Below the pieces are notes generated by a model, which had not been told where the DNA came from, did no database searches, and was given only the letters and a program-made list of their open reading frames with translations. Shown here one piece after another: positions 44,018 to 52,345 of a stretch of DNA of 64,000 nt. This DNA is from Pectobacterium sp013449375 (GTDB lineage Bacteria > Pseudomonadota > Gammaproteobacteria > Enterobacterales > Enterobacteriaceae). The position numbers and the translations under genes were made by a program. Every line of letters begins with the position of its first letter. Within the stretch, counting starts at the first letter, position 1. The stretch is taken from NCBI RefSeq assembly GCF_048593165.1, contig NZ_CP184271.1; one strand, written 5' to 3'.

Positions 44018-44683
44018 TCAGCCAAGATCGGCATGGCCGAAACGTGCCTGCCAGTCATGATCGAATCGGTTAAGGGCATCGTCAACCGCAGGGTCTTGCA
44101 GGAACAGCTCGGCAACCGCAGGGTCAACGGTAATCGCCCGACACCCCGCCAGCAGGCAGTCCAGTACCTGACGTGGCGTCCGAAAGCTGGCTGCCAGCAC
44201 CTGAGTGTGCGGACTGTGCAGGTTAATCAGGGTTTGCAGTTCTTTTACGAGCGCAATCCCGTCTCCGCCCTGTGCATCGATGCGATTGACGTAAGGGGCG
44301 ATATAGCGAGCCCCCGCCAGCGCGGCATAAAACCCTTGCCCCGCGCCGTAGACGGCGGTGCCGAGAGTGGGAATATCCAGCGCCGTCAAATGCTTAATGG
44401 CTCGTAAACCGGCATGCGTCACTGGGACTTTGATGACCAGAGAAGGAATCACGTCTCTGAGTTTCAGCGCTTCCTCCACCATGGCGTCAGGATCGCGTGC
44501 CATCACCTGAGCAAACAGCTGACCTTCTGTGCCGATAATGGCCTGCATGTCCCGTAGCATGGTATAAATATCGGATTTTCCGCGTGCGACAATACTTGGG
44601 TTGGTGGTCACGCCTTTAATCGGTAACACGCCAGCAAGCCGTTCTACTGCGGCGACATCCGCCGTATCTAAATAGAATTCCAT
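44018..44683 (-). CDS. fsa: Fructose-6-phosphate aldolase (transaldolase-like)
   Basis: FSA cleaves fructose 6-phosphate, or related ketoses, to dihydroxyacetone and glyceraldehyde 3-phosphate. The 221-residue product begins MEFYLDTADV and has Schiff-base Lys85 in LVIKVPVTHAGL, GVTTNPSIVARG, TAVYGAGQGFYAALAGA, PYVNRIDAQGGDG and VLAASFRTPRQ. This short length separates FSA from classical transaldolases. It lies directly downstream of the PTS IIC gene and so is probably the catabolic enzyme of that PTS operon. Confidence 0.93.
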   Translation of the reverse strand: MEFYLDTADVAAVERLAGVLPIKGVTTNPSIVARGKSDIYTMLRDMQAIIGTEGQLFAQVMARDPDAMVEEALKLRDVIPSLVIKVPVTHAGLRAIKHLTALDIPTLGTAVYGAGQGFYAALAGARYIAPYVNRIDAQGGDGIALVKELQTLINLHSPHTQVLAASFRTPRQVLDCLLAGCRAITVDPAVAELFLQDPAVDDALNRFDHDWQARFGHADLG

Positions 44684-44737
44684 CATTTCCCCCGTTAACT
44701 AAAACCGGTCTATTGGATGACATTCATCAATGCGGGC

Positions 44738-45997
44738 TTAGCGCACGATAATGCCCAACAGAATCCCCACCGCGCCGAAATCGGAATCGCTGAACGTGGT
44801 GTTTGCCAGTCCGATACTGCCCGACACCGGCAGCAGGAAAACCGGCAGGAAGGTAATCAGCAGTCCGTTGGCAAAAGAACCTAGAATCGCACCGCGACGT
44901 CCGCCGGTGGCGTTACCGAACACGCCAGCCGCTGCACCGACGAAGAAGTGCGGCACCACGCCGGGAATGATCACCGTTAATCCCATCAGGTAAAGCAGAA
45001 CCATACCGATCACTCCAGCCGCAAAGCTGCTCAGGAAGCCGACCAGAACGGCATTCGGGGCATACGGGAAAACAACGGGGCAATCTAATGCGGGTTTAGC
45101 GTTGGGAACCAGTTTGTCAGAAATGCCTTTAAACGCAGGCACGATTTCCGCAATCACCATCCGCACACCTTGCAGCACGATATACACGCCGGCGGCAAAG
45201 GTAATGGACTGAATCAGCGAAAACATAAACCAGTTTTTTCCACCGGCGTTCATCGTTTTCACCGCTTCAGGGCCGGCAAACAGACAGGTGAAAATGAAGA
45301 TGAAAAACATGGTAAAGGCGATGGCAACCGGCGTATCACGCAGGAACAGCAGGCTTTTCGGCACTTCCATGTCTTCGGTTGATTTCTCTTTATTACCAAA
45401 CTTGCTGCCGATAAACGCTGACAGCAGCTGTGATATCGCAGAGAAGTGACCAAAGGCGACGTCATCCGAGCCTGTGACTTTCTTCATATACGGGTGAATA
45501 ATGGCAGGGAACAGCACCATCGATACCCCAACGACCAGCGAGCCAACGGTAATCAGCATCACCCCTTTCATGCCCGCTGTCGCCAGAATCACCGCAACCA
45601 TCATCGACATAAACAGCGTGTGGTGTCCGGTCAGGAAGATGTATTTCCACGGCGTAAAGCGGGCGATGGCAATATTAATAACCATCGCAAAGAACATGAT
45701 CATCGCCATCTCGGTGCCGAAGTTCTTCTGTGCGACGGCGACAATGGCTTCATTGTTCGGTACTACACCGGCGATACCAAACGCATGGTGGAAAATCTGG
45801 GCGAAATCGCCTAGCGAGGACACGATCAAGCTTGCGCCCGCCCCGAGGATCAGGAAACCCATCACGGTTTTCACGGTGCCTTTGATGCACTCTGTGGCAG
45901 GTTTCTTTTGTGCAATCAGGCCGATAAGGGCGATCAAACCGACCAGTATTGAGGGTTCAGACAGCACATCGCTCATTAAAAAACGGAAAAATTCCAT
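44738..45997 (-). CDS. PTS ascorbate-type (UlaA/SgaT) membrane component IIC
   Basis: The 419-residue integral membrane protein belongs to the UlaA/SgaT family of PTS IIC transporters, with about 11 hydrophobic segments. Visible family regions are FFRFLMSDVLSEPSILVGLIALIGL, the HHTLFMSMMVAVILATAG stretch, PYMKKVTGSDDVAFGHF and GNATGGRRGAILGSFANGLLI. It sits between the IIB gene and fsa. The sugar is unknown: no ascorbate catabolic genes (ulaDEFG) are present, so ascorbate should not be assumed. Confidence 0.9.
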   Translation of the reverse strand: MEFFRFLMSDVLSEPSILVGLIALIGLIAQKKPATECIKGTVKTVMGFLILGAGASLIVSSLGDFAQIFHHAFGIAGVVPNNEAIVAVAQKNFGTEMAMIMFFAMVINIAIARFTPWKYIFLTGHHTLFMSMMVAVILATAGMKGVMLITVGSLVVGVSMVLFPAIIHPYMKKVTGSDDVAFGHFSAISQLLSAFIGSKFGNKEKSTEDMEVPKSLLFLRDTPVAIAFTMFFIFIFTCLFAGPEAVKTMNAGGKNWFMFSLIQSITFAAGVYIVLQGVRMVIAEIVPAFKGISDKLVPNAKPALDCPVVFPYAPNAVLVGFLSSFAAGVIGMVLLYLMGLTVIIPGVVPHFFVGAAAGVFGNATGGRRGAILGSFANGLLITFLPVFLLPVSGSIGLANTTFSDSDFGAVGILLGIIVR

Positions 45998-46011
45998 TTT
46001 TGATCCTCCGC

Positions 46012-46299
46012 TTATAAGGCGCCAAGTTCTGTCAGGGCAACCGACAGGCGTTCTTTCATCGCCACTTTGTCGATCATGTTATTCAGGGACACAATTTTTC
46101 CCCCCACCGCCTGCGCGATGAGTTGGTCGGCAATATCTTTGGTGCCGACAAAGATGTCGCTGTCCGTGCCTTTCGCCGAACCTAAATCCACGTGATCCAC
46201 ATCAGCAACCACGCCGAGTTCTTTCACGATGTTTTTAATGCTCATTTCCATCATCAGGCTGGTACCCAGGCCGTTACCGCATACGACTGTAATTTTCAT
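46012..46299 (-). CDS. PTS ascorbate-type IIB component
   Basis: The 95-residue cytoplasmic IIB protein begins MKITVVCGNGLGTSLMMEM; Cys7 is the phosphorylated residue. It receives phosphate from the IIA protein upstream and passes it to the sugar carried by IIC. It lies 14 bases upstream of IIC. Confidence 0.92.
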   Translation of the reverse strand: MKITVVCGNGLGTSLMMEMSIKNIVKELGVVADVDHVDLGSAKGTDSDIFVGTKDIADQLIAQAVGGKIVSLNNMIDKVAMKERLSVALTELGAL

Positions 46300-46322
46300 A
46301 ATGTGTGTCCCTCTGGTGGCAA

Positions 46323-46766
46323 TTAATAACGAGAAATAACGGAAAGCACTTGTTCGATATCCGTCGCGCGGAGTAATGCGGCGACGTCATCAGGTGTGTC
46401 GAACAACTGAGCGAGCTGTGAAATAATATCGATGTGGCTATTGCTGTCCGTGGCGGCCAACACAATCAGCAAATGAACGGGGTCGTTGCCGTCAGAATGG
46501 AAAACCACACCGTCACGAATCAGCGTCAGGCTGACGGCGAGTTGGTTCACACCGTCTTCCGGGCGCGCATGCGGCATGGCAATGCCGGGGCCGACGACAT
46601 AGTAAGGGCCGATGGCCTCATGAGAACGATAGATCGCCTCAAGATAGGTAGGTTCAATCGATCCATTATCCAATAAAGGCTTACAGGACAAAGCGATAGC
46701 GTGACGCCAGTCATCACAGGCAGGCAAAATCTGAACAACATCTGGTGTTAGTAAAGTGTTAAGCAT
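46323..46766 (-). CDS. PTS fructose/ascorbate-type IIA component
   Basis: The 147-residue protein is a PTS_EIIA_2 domain with the phospho-accepting His66 in GPGIAMPHARPEDGVNQLAVSL, followed by PVHLLIVLAATDSNSHIDIISQLA. The ATG at 46766 follows GAGGTG; the longer frame upstream has no family sequence. It is the first gene of the IIA-IIB-IIC-fsa operon. Confidence 0.92.
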   Translation of the reverse strand: MLNTLLTPDVVQILPACDDWRHAIALSCKPLLDNGSIEPTYLEAIYRSHEAIGPYYVVGPGIAMPHARPEDGVNQLAVSLTLIRDGVVFHSDGNDPVHLLIVLAATDSNSHIDIISQLAQLFDTPDDVAALLRATDIEQVLSVISRY

Positions 46767-46843
46767 TAGAGTCACCTCTGTATCATTATGAACGCAGGAT
46801 AGTGTGCTGATTGCGAAAATAATGTGACTAACATCTAAAAAGA

Positions 46844-46851
46844 TAGCGCTA
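46844..46851. promoter_or_regulatory. Candidate LacI-family operator core
   Basis: The palindrome TAGCGCTA, inside GATAGCGCTAAC, has the central CG typical of LacI-type operators. It lies between the divergent PTS operon and regulator gene, 78 bases before the IIA start. Confidence 0.45.
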
Positions 46852-46987
46852 ACTGATATGTCTATCATTAACTGTGACCCACTTAGCACAAGTGGGGCCA
46901 TTATTTGTTCCCCGCTACCGACGCAGGCACACTGTGGATGATCGCGGACGCGTGATGAGAAAAATGACGAATGGAGAGGAAGTGAGC

Positions 46988-48178
46988 ATGCGTAAGCGTC
47001 GTAGTACCGGTAAGGTTACGCTACAGGATGTCGCCGACTACGCGGGCGTCGGGACGATGACGGTATCGCGCGTGATGCGCAAACCCGATCTGGTCTCTGA
47101 GAAGTTACGCAGCAAAGTGGAACTGGCCGCCAGAACATTAGGCTATGAACCCAATCAAGAAGCCAGCCAGCTTACCGAGAGTACGAGTCGCGTGACGCTA
47201 CAGGACATTGCGAACCATGCTGGTGTCGGCGCAATGACGGTGTCCCGCGCGTTGCGGGAACCCAGTCTGGTCTCTGATACCACACAGAAGAAAATCAATG
47301 ACGCGATAAAAACGCTGGGCTATGTACCGAATCAGGCCGCAGGTGCGCTGGCATCAGCCTATCAGCCTGCTATCGCGGTGCTTTATCCTTTTCAGCAAGA
47401 TCGCGCCAGCGTGCGTTTTGTGCAGGCGCTGCAACTGGCGGTGGGCAAACATAACGTTCCGTTAATCATGGGCTGCCATGAATATCGCCAGCATACCGAA
47501 GCGGGAATGGTCGAAAAACTCTTGCAGCAGCGGCCTGGCGCACTGGTGTTATTCAGTGCACAACTCTCACAACGTACTCAGAACATCATACAGGCGAGCA
47601 ACGTGATTACGGTGAATGTATCCGGTGCAGCCGCGCTGAGTGCAAATATCAATATTGATATCGCCCTTGCCGAAGCGGCGGAACAACTGACGAGGTCTTT
47701 GCTGGAAAAGGGGTATCGTCACGTGGCTTATATCGGCGCGCATACGGATAACCGTTTGCAAAAACAGCAATTGAACGGCTGGAATAAAGCCATGCTGGCG
47801 CATTATCACAATGCGGATTTGAAAATTACGATCCCAGAAGCGCCTAGCCTACAGTTTGGCCGCTATGCGATGACGGAGCTGCTACAAAACCAGCCGGAAC
47901 TGGATGCGATTATCTGTAGTCATGAAGAAATTGCGCTGGGCGCGCTCTTTGAATGCCAGCGCCGCCTGATGAAAGTCCCTTACGATCTGGCAATTGCCTG
48001 TCTGGATGGTTCTGAACAATGTGAGCACACATTCCCCGCGCTGACCGCGATGCGGCTTGACTATGAAAAGCTGGGTGCGGAGGTCGGGCGTCTGGTACTC
48101 GCTATGATGGACAACGACGAGCATCCACCGATAGTGGAAAAAGTGAAGTTTATCTTTGAGCCCCGCGCCAGCAGCTAA
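46988..48178 (+). CDS. LacI/GntR-type repressor with two tandem DNA-binding domains
   Basis: The 396-residue protein has two LacI helix-turn-helix domains in a row: residues 8-65 (VTLQDVADYAGVGTMTVSRV) and 67-124 (VTLQDIANHAGVGAMTVSRA). The two copies agree at 31 of 58 positions by my hand count. A periplasmic-binding-protein-like effector domain follows, with IGAHTDNRLQKQQLNGW and ICSHEEIALGALFECQRR. Normal LacI proteins have one such domain and about 330-340 residues. The ATG at 46988 follows AGGA; in-frame ATGs at 46955 and 46964 also exist. It is divergent from the PTS-fsa operon and probably controls it. Confidence 0.93.
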   Translation: MRKRRSTGKVTLQDVADYAGVGTMTVSRVMRKPDLVSEKLRSKVELAARTLGYEPNQEASQLTESTSRVTLQDIANHAGVGAMTVSRALREPSLVSDTTQKKINDAIKTLGYVPNQAAGALASAYQPAIAVLYPFQQDRASVRFVQALQLAVGKHNVPLIMGCHEYRQHTEAGMVEKLLQQRPGALVLFSAQLSQRTQNIIQASNVITVNVSGAAALSANINIDIALAEAAEQLTRSLLEKGYRHVAYIGAHTDNRLQKQQLNGWNKAMLAHYHNADLKITIPEAPSLQFGRYAMTELLQNQPELDAIICSHEEIALGALFECQRRLMKVPYDLAIACLDGSEQCEHTFPALTAMRLDYEKLGAEVGRLVLAMMDNDEHPPIVEKVKFIFEPRASS

Positions 48179-48181
48179 CTG

Positions 48182-48203
48182 AACCGGCCTGCGGGGCCGG
48201 TTT
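48182..48203 (+). terminator. Terminator after the tandem-domain regulator
   Basis: AACCGGCC/GGCCGGTT with a five-base loop starts two bases after the stop codon; only three T residues follow, so strength is uncertain. Confidence 0.65.
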
Positions 48204-48223
48204 GGAACGGCAATCTTGATGAA

Positions 48224-48913
48224 TTACAGCGAGGCACCGCCGCATATCACCAACTGCTGGCCGGTAATGGCTGAAGCGGAAGGAGATAGCAGGTAAGCCA
48301 CCAGGTCGGCCACTTCCTGTGGCTGGATGAAGCGCCCAATCGGTGGCAGCTTCGGCGGTGAGCTTTGGCGCCCCGGCATTGTCAGCATCGGGGTTTCTGT
48401 GGCACCTGGCGCGACGATGTTTACCGTAATGCCACGCGGAGCCAGTTCCGCTGCCCAGCTTCTTGCCATGCCGATCATCGCGGATTTCGTCGTGACGTAC
48501 TGGCTGCGCCCTGCGGAGCCGCTCGATGTGCGGCTGCCCAGCAGCACGATGCGCCCGCCTTGCGGCAACTTATCGACCAGACGGTCGGCGAGCACCTGCG
48601 CCGCGTTGATATGCAATCGCCATAGCATTTCACCATCTTCCAGCGAAAGCTGACCGAGCGGGGCGGCTTTCATAATGCCTGCGGCATGAATGACGGCATC
48701 AACCTGCGCAATGTTGTCCAGAATGGCTGTCAGCGCGGGGGTATCCATGATATCCACTGCGCAGTGGGTAAAGTGTGGATGTGAATAGTCACCCGGCTTA
48801 CGCGACAGGCCGGTTACCCGCCAGCCTTCCGCCAGTAATTTTTGTGCGATGGCGGCACCGATCCCTGAGCTGCTACCGGTAATCAGGGCGTGTTTAGGGG
48901 CTGTCGCTGACAT
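48224..48913 (-). CDS. SDR-family oxidoreductase
   Basis: The 229-residue short-chain dehydrogenase has the NAD(P)-binding TGSSSGIG motif near residue 13, HAAGIMKA in the NAG-equivalent position, catalytic Ser-Tyr-Lys with Y and K in SQYVTTKSAMIGMARSWAAEL, and the C-terminal ITGQQLVICGG. The ATG at 48913 follows AAGGAG. Its place beside the acid-sugar cluster makes it a candidate dehydrogenase for that pathway; the substrate is not readable. Confidence 0.9.
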   Translation of the reverse strand: MSATAPKHALITGSSSGIGAAIAQKLLAEGWRVTGLSRKPGDYSHPHFTHCAVDIMDTPALTAILDNIAQVDAVIHAAGIMKAAPLGQLSLEDGEMLWRLHINAAQVLADRLVDKLPQGGRIVLLGSRTSSGSAGRSQYVTTKSAMIGMARSWAAELAPRGITVNIVAPGATETPMLTMPGRQSSPPKLPPIGRFIQPQEVADLVAYLLSPSASAITGQQLVICGGASL

Positions 48914-48935
48914 GAAATACGTCTCCTTAATATTC

Positions 48936-48980
48936 AACCGTTCTTATTACAACCATTCTTATTACAACCATTCTTATTAC
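48936..48980 (+). repeat. Three tandem copies of a 15-base repeat
   Basis: AACCRTTCTTATTAC occurs three times without gaps at 48936, 48951 and 48966; the first copy has G and the others A at the fifth base. It lies in the promoter region of the SDR gene, just after the AAGGAG site. Confidence 0.88.
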
Positions 48981-48992
48981 AACAACGTGACG

Positions 48993-49170
48993 TAATGCTG
49001 TTCACTTAAACATGGATTTACTCGCCCAGTTCCTGCGCTCGCCCTGACGGGCTGCCACAAGTGGCATTTAAAATGCGTTTGCATTTTATAGGGGGAAACA
49101 CGGTGATGAGGTTCCCGCAGGGATACCTCGCACCGTGGTAGCCCCCGGTATCTCGATCTTTAAACGATCG
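48993..49170. repeat. Dispersed hairpin repeat, copy A
   Basis: This copy starts with TAATGCTGTTCACTTAA and ends TTTAAACGATCG, like copy B at 53307-53413. The shared core (49089-49170) folds into a multi-part hairpin: GGGGG/CCCCC, CACGG/CCGTG, GAGG/CCTC and CCC/GGG. Copy A has about 78 extra bases between the two shared parts, including the perfect TAAAATGC/GCATTTTA stem at 49069-49088. The stop and last codons of the YhcH/NanQ-like gene lie inside its end. Confidence 0.85.
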
Positions 49171-49639
49171 GCATTAACAACGTGACGGGGATTTTAAACA
49201 CGGCTTTTTTGACCGGAGCAGGGCTGTCGTTAATAGCACACAGCGCCTGATGGGGTTCACCCGGATAGAACGTGACGAAGTCGCCTGCCCGCAGATGGAT
49301 CTGGTGCGGCACCTGTGGGTTATCCAAAATGTAGAGATCTGGTTTACGCTCGGTCGCGGGCTGACCATGCACATCATGCAGACCGTAACCGATAATTTCC
49401 TCGCCTTCCAGAATCAGTTGAATATCGAGGTAGTTACTGTGAAATTCAGTATGTCGAGTAGCGCGCGGTGCGGTGTTCACGGTGCCGATGTTGTAGAACC
49501 ATTCGGCCCCTTCCGGCTGATAGCGGCCTTCAGGTAACGCATTCAGCTCAGCCAGCGACATGCCCGACGCGGATAGAATGGCCCACAGCGCATCGGGCAG
49601 CGTGGCGAGTTTGAGGGCGTTGAGGTTTCCTGCAATCAT
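49160..49639 (-). CDS. YhcH/NanQ-like sugar-acid anomerase (YhcH/YjgK/YiaL family)
   Basis: The 159-residue cupin-like protein belongs to the YhcH/YjgK/YiaL family, in which E. coli YhcH (NanQ) is an N-acetylneuraminate anomerase. Conserved segments are RHTEFHSNYLDIQLILEGEE with metal-binding histidines, and FVTFYPGEPHQALCAI with another. The end LLMPIV and the stop codon are encoded inside repeat copy A. It lies 62 bases downstream of the sialidase-like gene. An anomerase fits a pathway for a ulosonic acid released from a glycoside. Confidence 0.88.
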   Translation of the reverse strand: MIAGNLNALKLATLPDALWAILSASGMSLAELNALPEGRYQPEGAEWFYNIGTVNTAPRATRHTEFHSNYLDIQLILEGEEIIGYGLHDVHGQPATERKPDLYILDNPQVPHQIHLRAGDFVTFYPGEPHQALCAINDSPAPVKKAVFKIPVTLLMPIV

Positions 49640-49701
49640 AATCGAGTCCTAGGTATAGCGGGGGAGAGCCCCCGCTGAGAAAGAGAAAAAAGCCGCGCGG
49701 T

Positions 49702-50889
49702 TTAGTTCGCTTTGACCCACTCCTCACTCACCACGACGTGCTTGATCGCCTGACGGAAGTAGGTGAAGGCCACGTGCAGCTTACCGTCCTGCGCCTGTTT
49801 GACGCTGGGGTAAGAGAATTCGCGGTTCAGCTTCTCTGTGGAGTTATTGGTCATGCAGTAACCGTCACCCACTTCGATATTGCGCTGCCACGGCCAGCTT
49901 TTACCGCCATCTTCCGAAATGGCGAGCGTCATCGGGGCGCGTGGTGCCCCCCAGAAGGCGCTACGAGAGCCAGCTTGCACTTCCGGCATTTTGGCATTGC
50001 TGGCTTTGTCCTCTTCATCCTCGATTTCATCGTACAGCGACAGACGGCGTTCGGTGGCATCGGCGGCGCTCATATGGTTAAACACTAGCGCCAAATGGCC
50101 GTTTTGCAGCGTCGTCACCTGAATGGACGAGTTGTTGTTCGGTAACTCGGTCGGCACGGGATCTGACCAGGTTTTACCGCCATCCGTTGAACGACTTTGG
50201 TAGATGAAATCCGCCCAGCGGCTGCGGTACAGCGCTAGCAGCGTGCCGTCCTGCAACGGGGTAATGTTCATATGCACGCAGCCCGTGCTGTTTGGCACCG
50301 GATATTCCTGCCAGGTCTTGCCCTGATCGCTGGAGATTTTCACGGCGCTGTCATCATCGTTGCCGACCCACTTCTCACCTGGCTGCACGCGGCAGTAGAA
50401 CACCGGCAGCAGCCAGTCACCGTTTGCCAATACGGTGATGGGTTGGCGGATGAACGTCCCCGGCTGATCGAGCAGCGTGCCAATTTCACCCCAGGTCGCA
50501 CCGAAATCCGTAGACTGACGGTAGCGCACAATCGCGGTGTCCTGATTACCGGATTTCTGCGCGGTGTACAGCAGCCATAGCACGTTGTCCGGTGCGAGGA
50601 ACAGAACTGGGTTCTGCTCGGAACGCGTGGCATCTTCAGATAGCTTAACGGCTTGACTCCAGCTATCACTGCCTTTCACCAGACGGGATAGGTAGATAGA
50701 GATATCCGCAATCCCTTCCTGTGTGCCGCCGAACCAGACGCACAACACATCGCCGTTCGGCAGATGGAGCAGGTTGGCCGCATGATTCTGCGGGCATTCC
50801 GATGGAATGTAGGCATCCAGACGCGCGGCATCGCCTTCTGCGTGATGAACTTTTCCGCTACGTTCCACGGTAATGGTTTCGCTACTCAT
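49702..50889 (-). CDS. Sialidase-like BNR-repeat protein, cytoplasmic
   Basis: The 395-residue protein is a six-bladed propeller of the BNR_2 sialidase family. Four Asp boxes are visible: STDFGATW (126-133), SSDQGKTW (186-193), STDGGKTW (234-241) and SEDGGKSW near residue 322. There is no signal peptide, and the F/YRIP motif of classical sialidases is not seen; the matching region reads CPQNHAANLLHLPNG. It may cleave an imported glycoside of a sialic-acid-like sugar. Its start is three bases from the symporter stop, showing co-transcription. Confidence 0.85.
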   Translation of the reverse strand: MSSETITVERSGKVHHAEGDAARLDAYIPSECPQNHAANLLHLPNGDVLCVWFGGTQEGIADISIYLSRLVKGSDSWSQAVKLSEDATRSEQNPVLFLAPDNVLWLLYTAQKSGNQDTAIVRYRQSTDFGATWGEIGTLLDQPGTFIRQPITVLANGDWLLPVFYCRVQPGEKWVGNDDDSAVKISSDQGKTWQEYPVPNSTGCVHMNITPLQDGTLLALYRSRWADFIYQSRSTDGGKTWSDPVPTELPNNNSSIQVTTLQNGHLALVFNHMSAADATERRLSLYDEIEDEEDKASNAKMPEVQAGSRSAFWGAPRAPMTLAISEDGGKSWPWQRNIEVGDGYCMTNNSTEKLNREFSYPSVKQAQDGKLHVAFTYFRQAIKHVVVSEEWVKAN

Positions 50890-50892
50890 GAC

Positions 50893-52308
50893 TCAGGCTC
50901 CTGATTTATTTTCAGTTTGAGAAACTTTAATTTTGTGTGCTTTGTTCGGAATCATACGGTCGATCAGCATGACGATCGCTGGCGTGGCCAACGCGACGTA
51001 CATATTATCGATGCCGTACGGGTTACCGAGGATGTACCAGACGGACGTGACGACGCAGGCTGATATCAGGCTGGCGTTGGCTCCTCTTGTGCTGTTAAAG
51101 AACGGCAAATAGAAGGCAATAATGGCGACCACCGAGATAGAAAGGCGGATTGCACGGGTAAAGAATGACAGTTTCAGAACTTCAGGTACCAGTAAAACGA
51201 AGATCAATGGCAGGAATCCGATGATGAGCGAGAATACGCGCGTCATCTTCATCTCTTTTTCTGGCGTTGGGTTGTAATACGGAACATAGAAGTCTTTAAC
51301 AATCAGTGACGCAATTGCCAGTGCGACGGTACTGACGCTGATGAAGATAGACGCAACCAGTGATGTGGTAACCAGACCGGCAACCCATGGATTCATATCC
51401 TGTAGGAAAATCGGCATCGCATAGAGGCTTTTGATTTCTGGGTGAGCAAACTTCGCTGCAACACCGATAATCGCGATAGCCAGTGCAATCGGCATACAGA
51501 AGAGGAAGGCGACCCAGGTTGCACGTTTTGCTGACTTTGCATCTTTGGTTGCAGAAATGGCCTGAATAACGAACTGGGTACAGAAGATAGAACCGATAGT
51601 CCCGATCAACCAAGCGAAGATGGTGCTGGCACCGATTTTACCGTCCCACGACCAGTAGTAATCCGGCATTTGTTCGATCATTGGCTTGAAGCCGCCGGTC
51701 ATTTTCAATGCAACGTACAGAATAATCATCACACCAACGTACTTCACGGCGCTGTGGATCAACGTGACATAAGCCACGCCTTTTAAACCGCCAAAATAGA
51801 AGTAGAAGGTACTCACAATCGCGGTGATCAGCGCGGCAACCGGCAGGGAGATGTGCAGTACGGTGGAGATGGCTGCCGCACCGCTGACGTAGTTGCCCAC
51901 GTTTACCAGCAACAGCGCATAGATCATGATGATCGAAATGATGTTCTTGGTGCTGGTGCCGTACTTCTCGGCGATGGCGCCAGAGATGGTGACCTTTCCT
52001 GTATTGTAGATTTTCTTAACCAAAATCATCCCGAACAGCAGGAAGCCGATGGCGGCGCCAATGACTGACCAGGAGGCGGCGATGCCGTTCTCAAAGGCAG
52101 ACTGTGCCGTACCGACCGTCGATTTGGCGCCGATGAATTCGGTCATCAGCAGGATACCGACAATAAACGCCGGTAGCGCGCGTGACCCTTCCATGAACTC
52201 GGTACTTGATTTACTGCGTAATTTGAGCGTTAACCATGAGGTGAATGCGATATAAAACACAATCATCCCAATGATGATGAGGGTATCGGTAACGTTAAAA
52301 TGGTTCAT
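50893..52308 (-). CDS. Sodium:solute symporter family transporter
   Basis: The 471-residue protein has about 13 hydrophobic segments of the SSS family, starting IIIGMIVFYIAFTSWLTLKLRSKSSTEF and including LLMTEFIGAKSTVGTAQSAFENG, the sodium-site region. SSS members include sialic acid, proline and sugar-acid importers. It lies between the aldolase and sialidase-like genes, so it likely imports the cluster's substrate. I infer a sugar acid. Confidence 0.9.
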   Translation of the reverse strand: MNHFNVTDTLIIIGMIVFYIAFTSWLTLKLRSKSSTEFMEGSRALPAFIVGILLMTEFIGAKSTVGTAQSAFENGIAASWSVIGAAIGFLLFGMILVKKIYNTGKVTISGAIAEKYGTSTKNIISIIMIYALLLVNVGNYVSGAAAISTVLHISLPVAALITAIVSTFYFYFGGLKGVAYVTLIHSAVKYVGVMIILYVALKMTGGFKPMIEQMPDYYWSWDGKIGASTIFAWLIGTIGSIFCTQFVIQAISATKDAKSAKRATWVAFLFCMPIALAIAIIGVAAKFAHPEIKSLYAMPIFLQDMNPWVAGLVTTSLVASIFISVSTVALAIASLIVKDFYVPYYNPTPEKEMKMTRVFSLIIGFLPLIFVLLVPEVLKLSFFTRAIRLSISVVAIIAFYLPFFNSTRGANASLISACVVTSVWYILGNPYGIDNMYVALATPAIVMLIDRMIPNKAHKIKVSQTENKSGA

Positions 52309-52345
52309 ATCTTCTCGGCCTTAAATGGAAATTGATATTTCTCTG

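Noticed and set aside
44738..46766. L-ascorbate utilisation (ula) operon
   Set aside because: Only the PTS parts resemble ula; the catabolic genes are missing and fsa replaces them.
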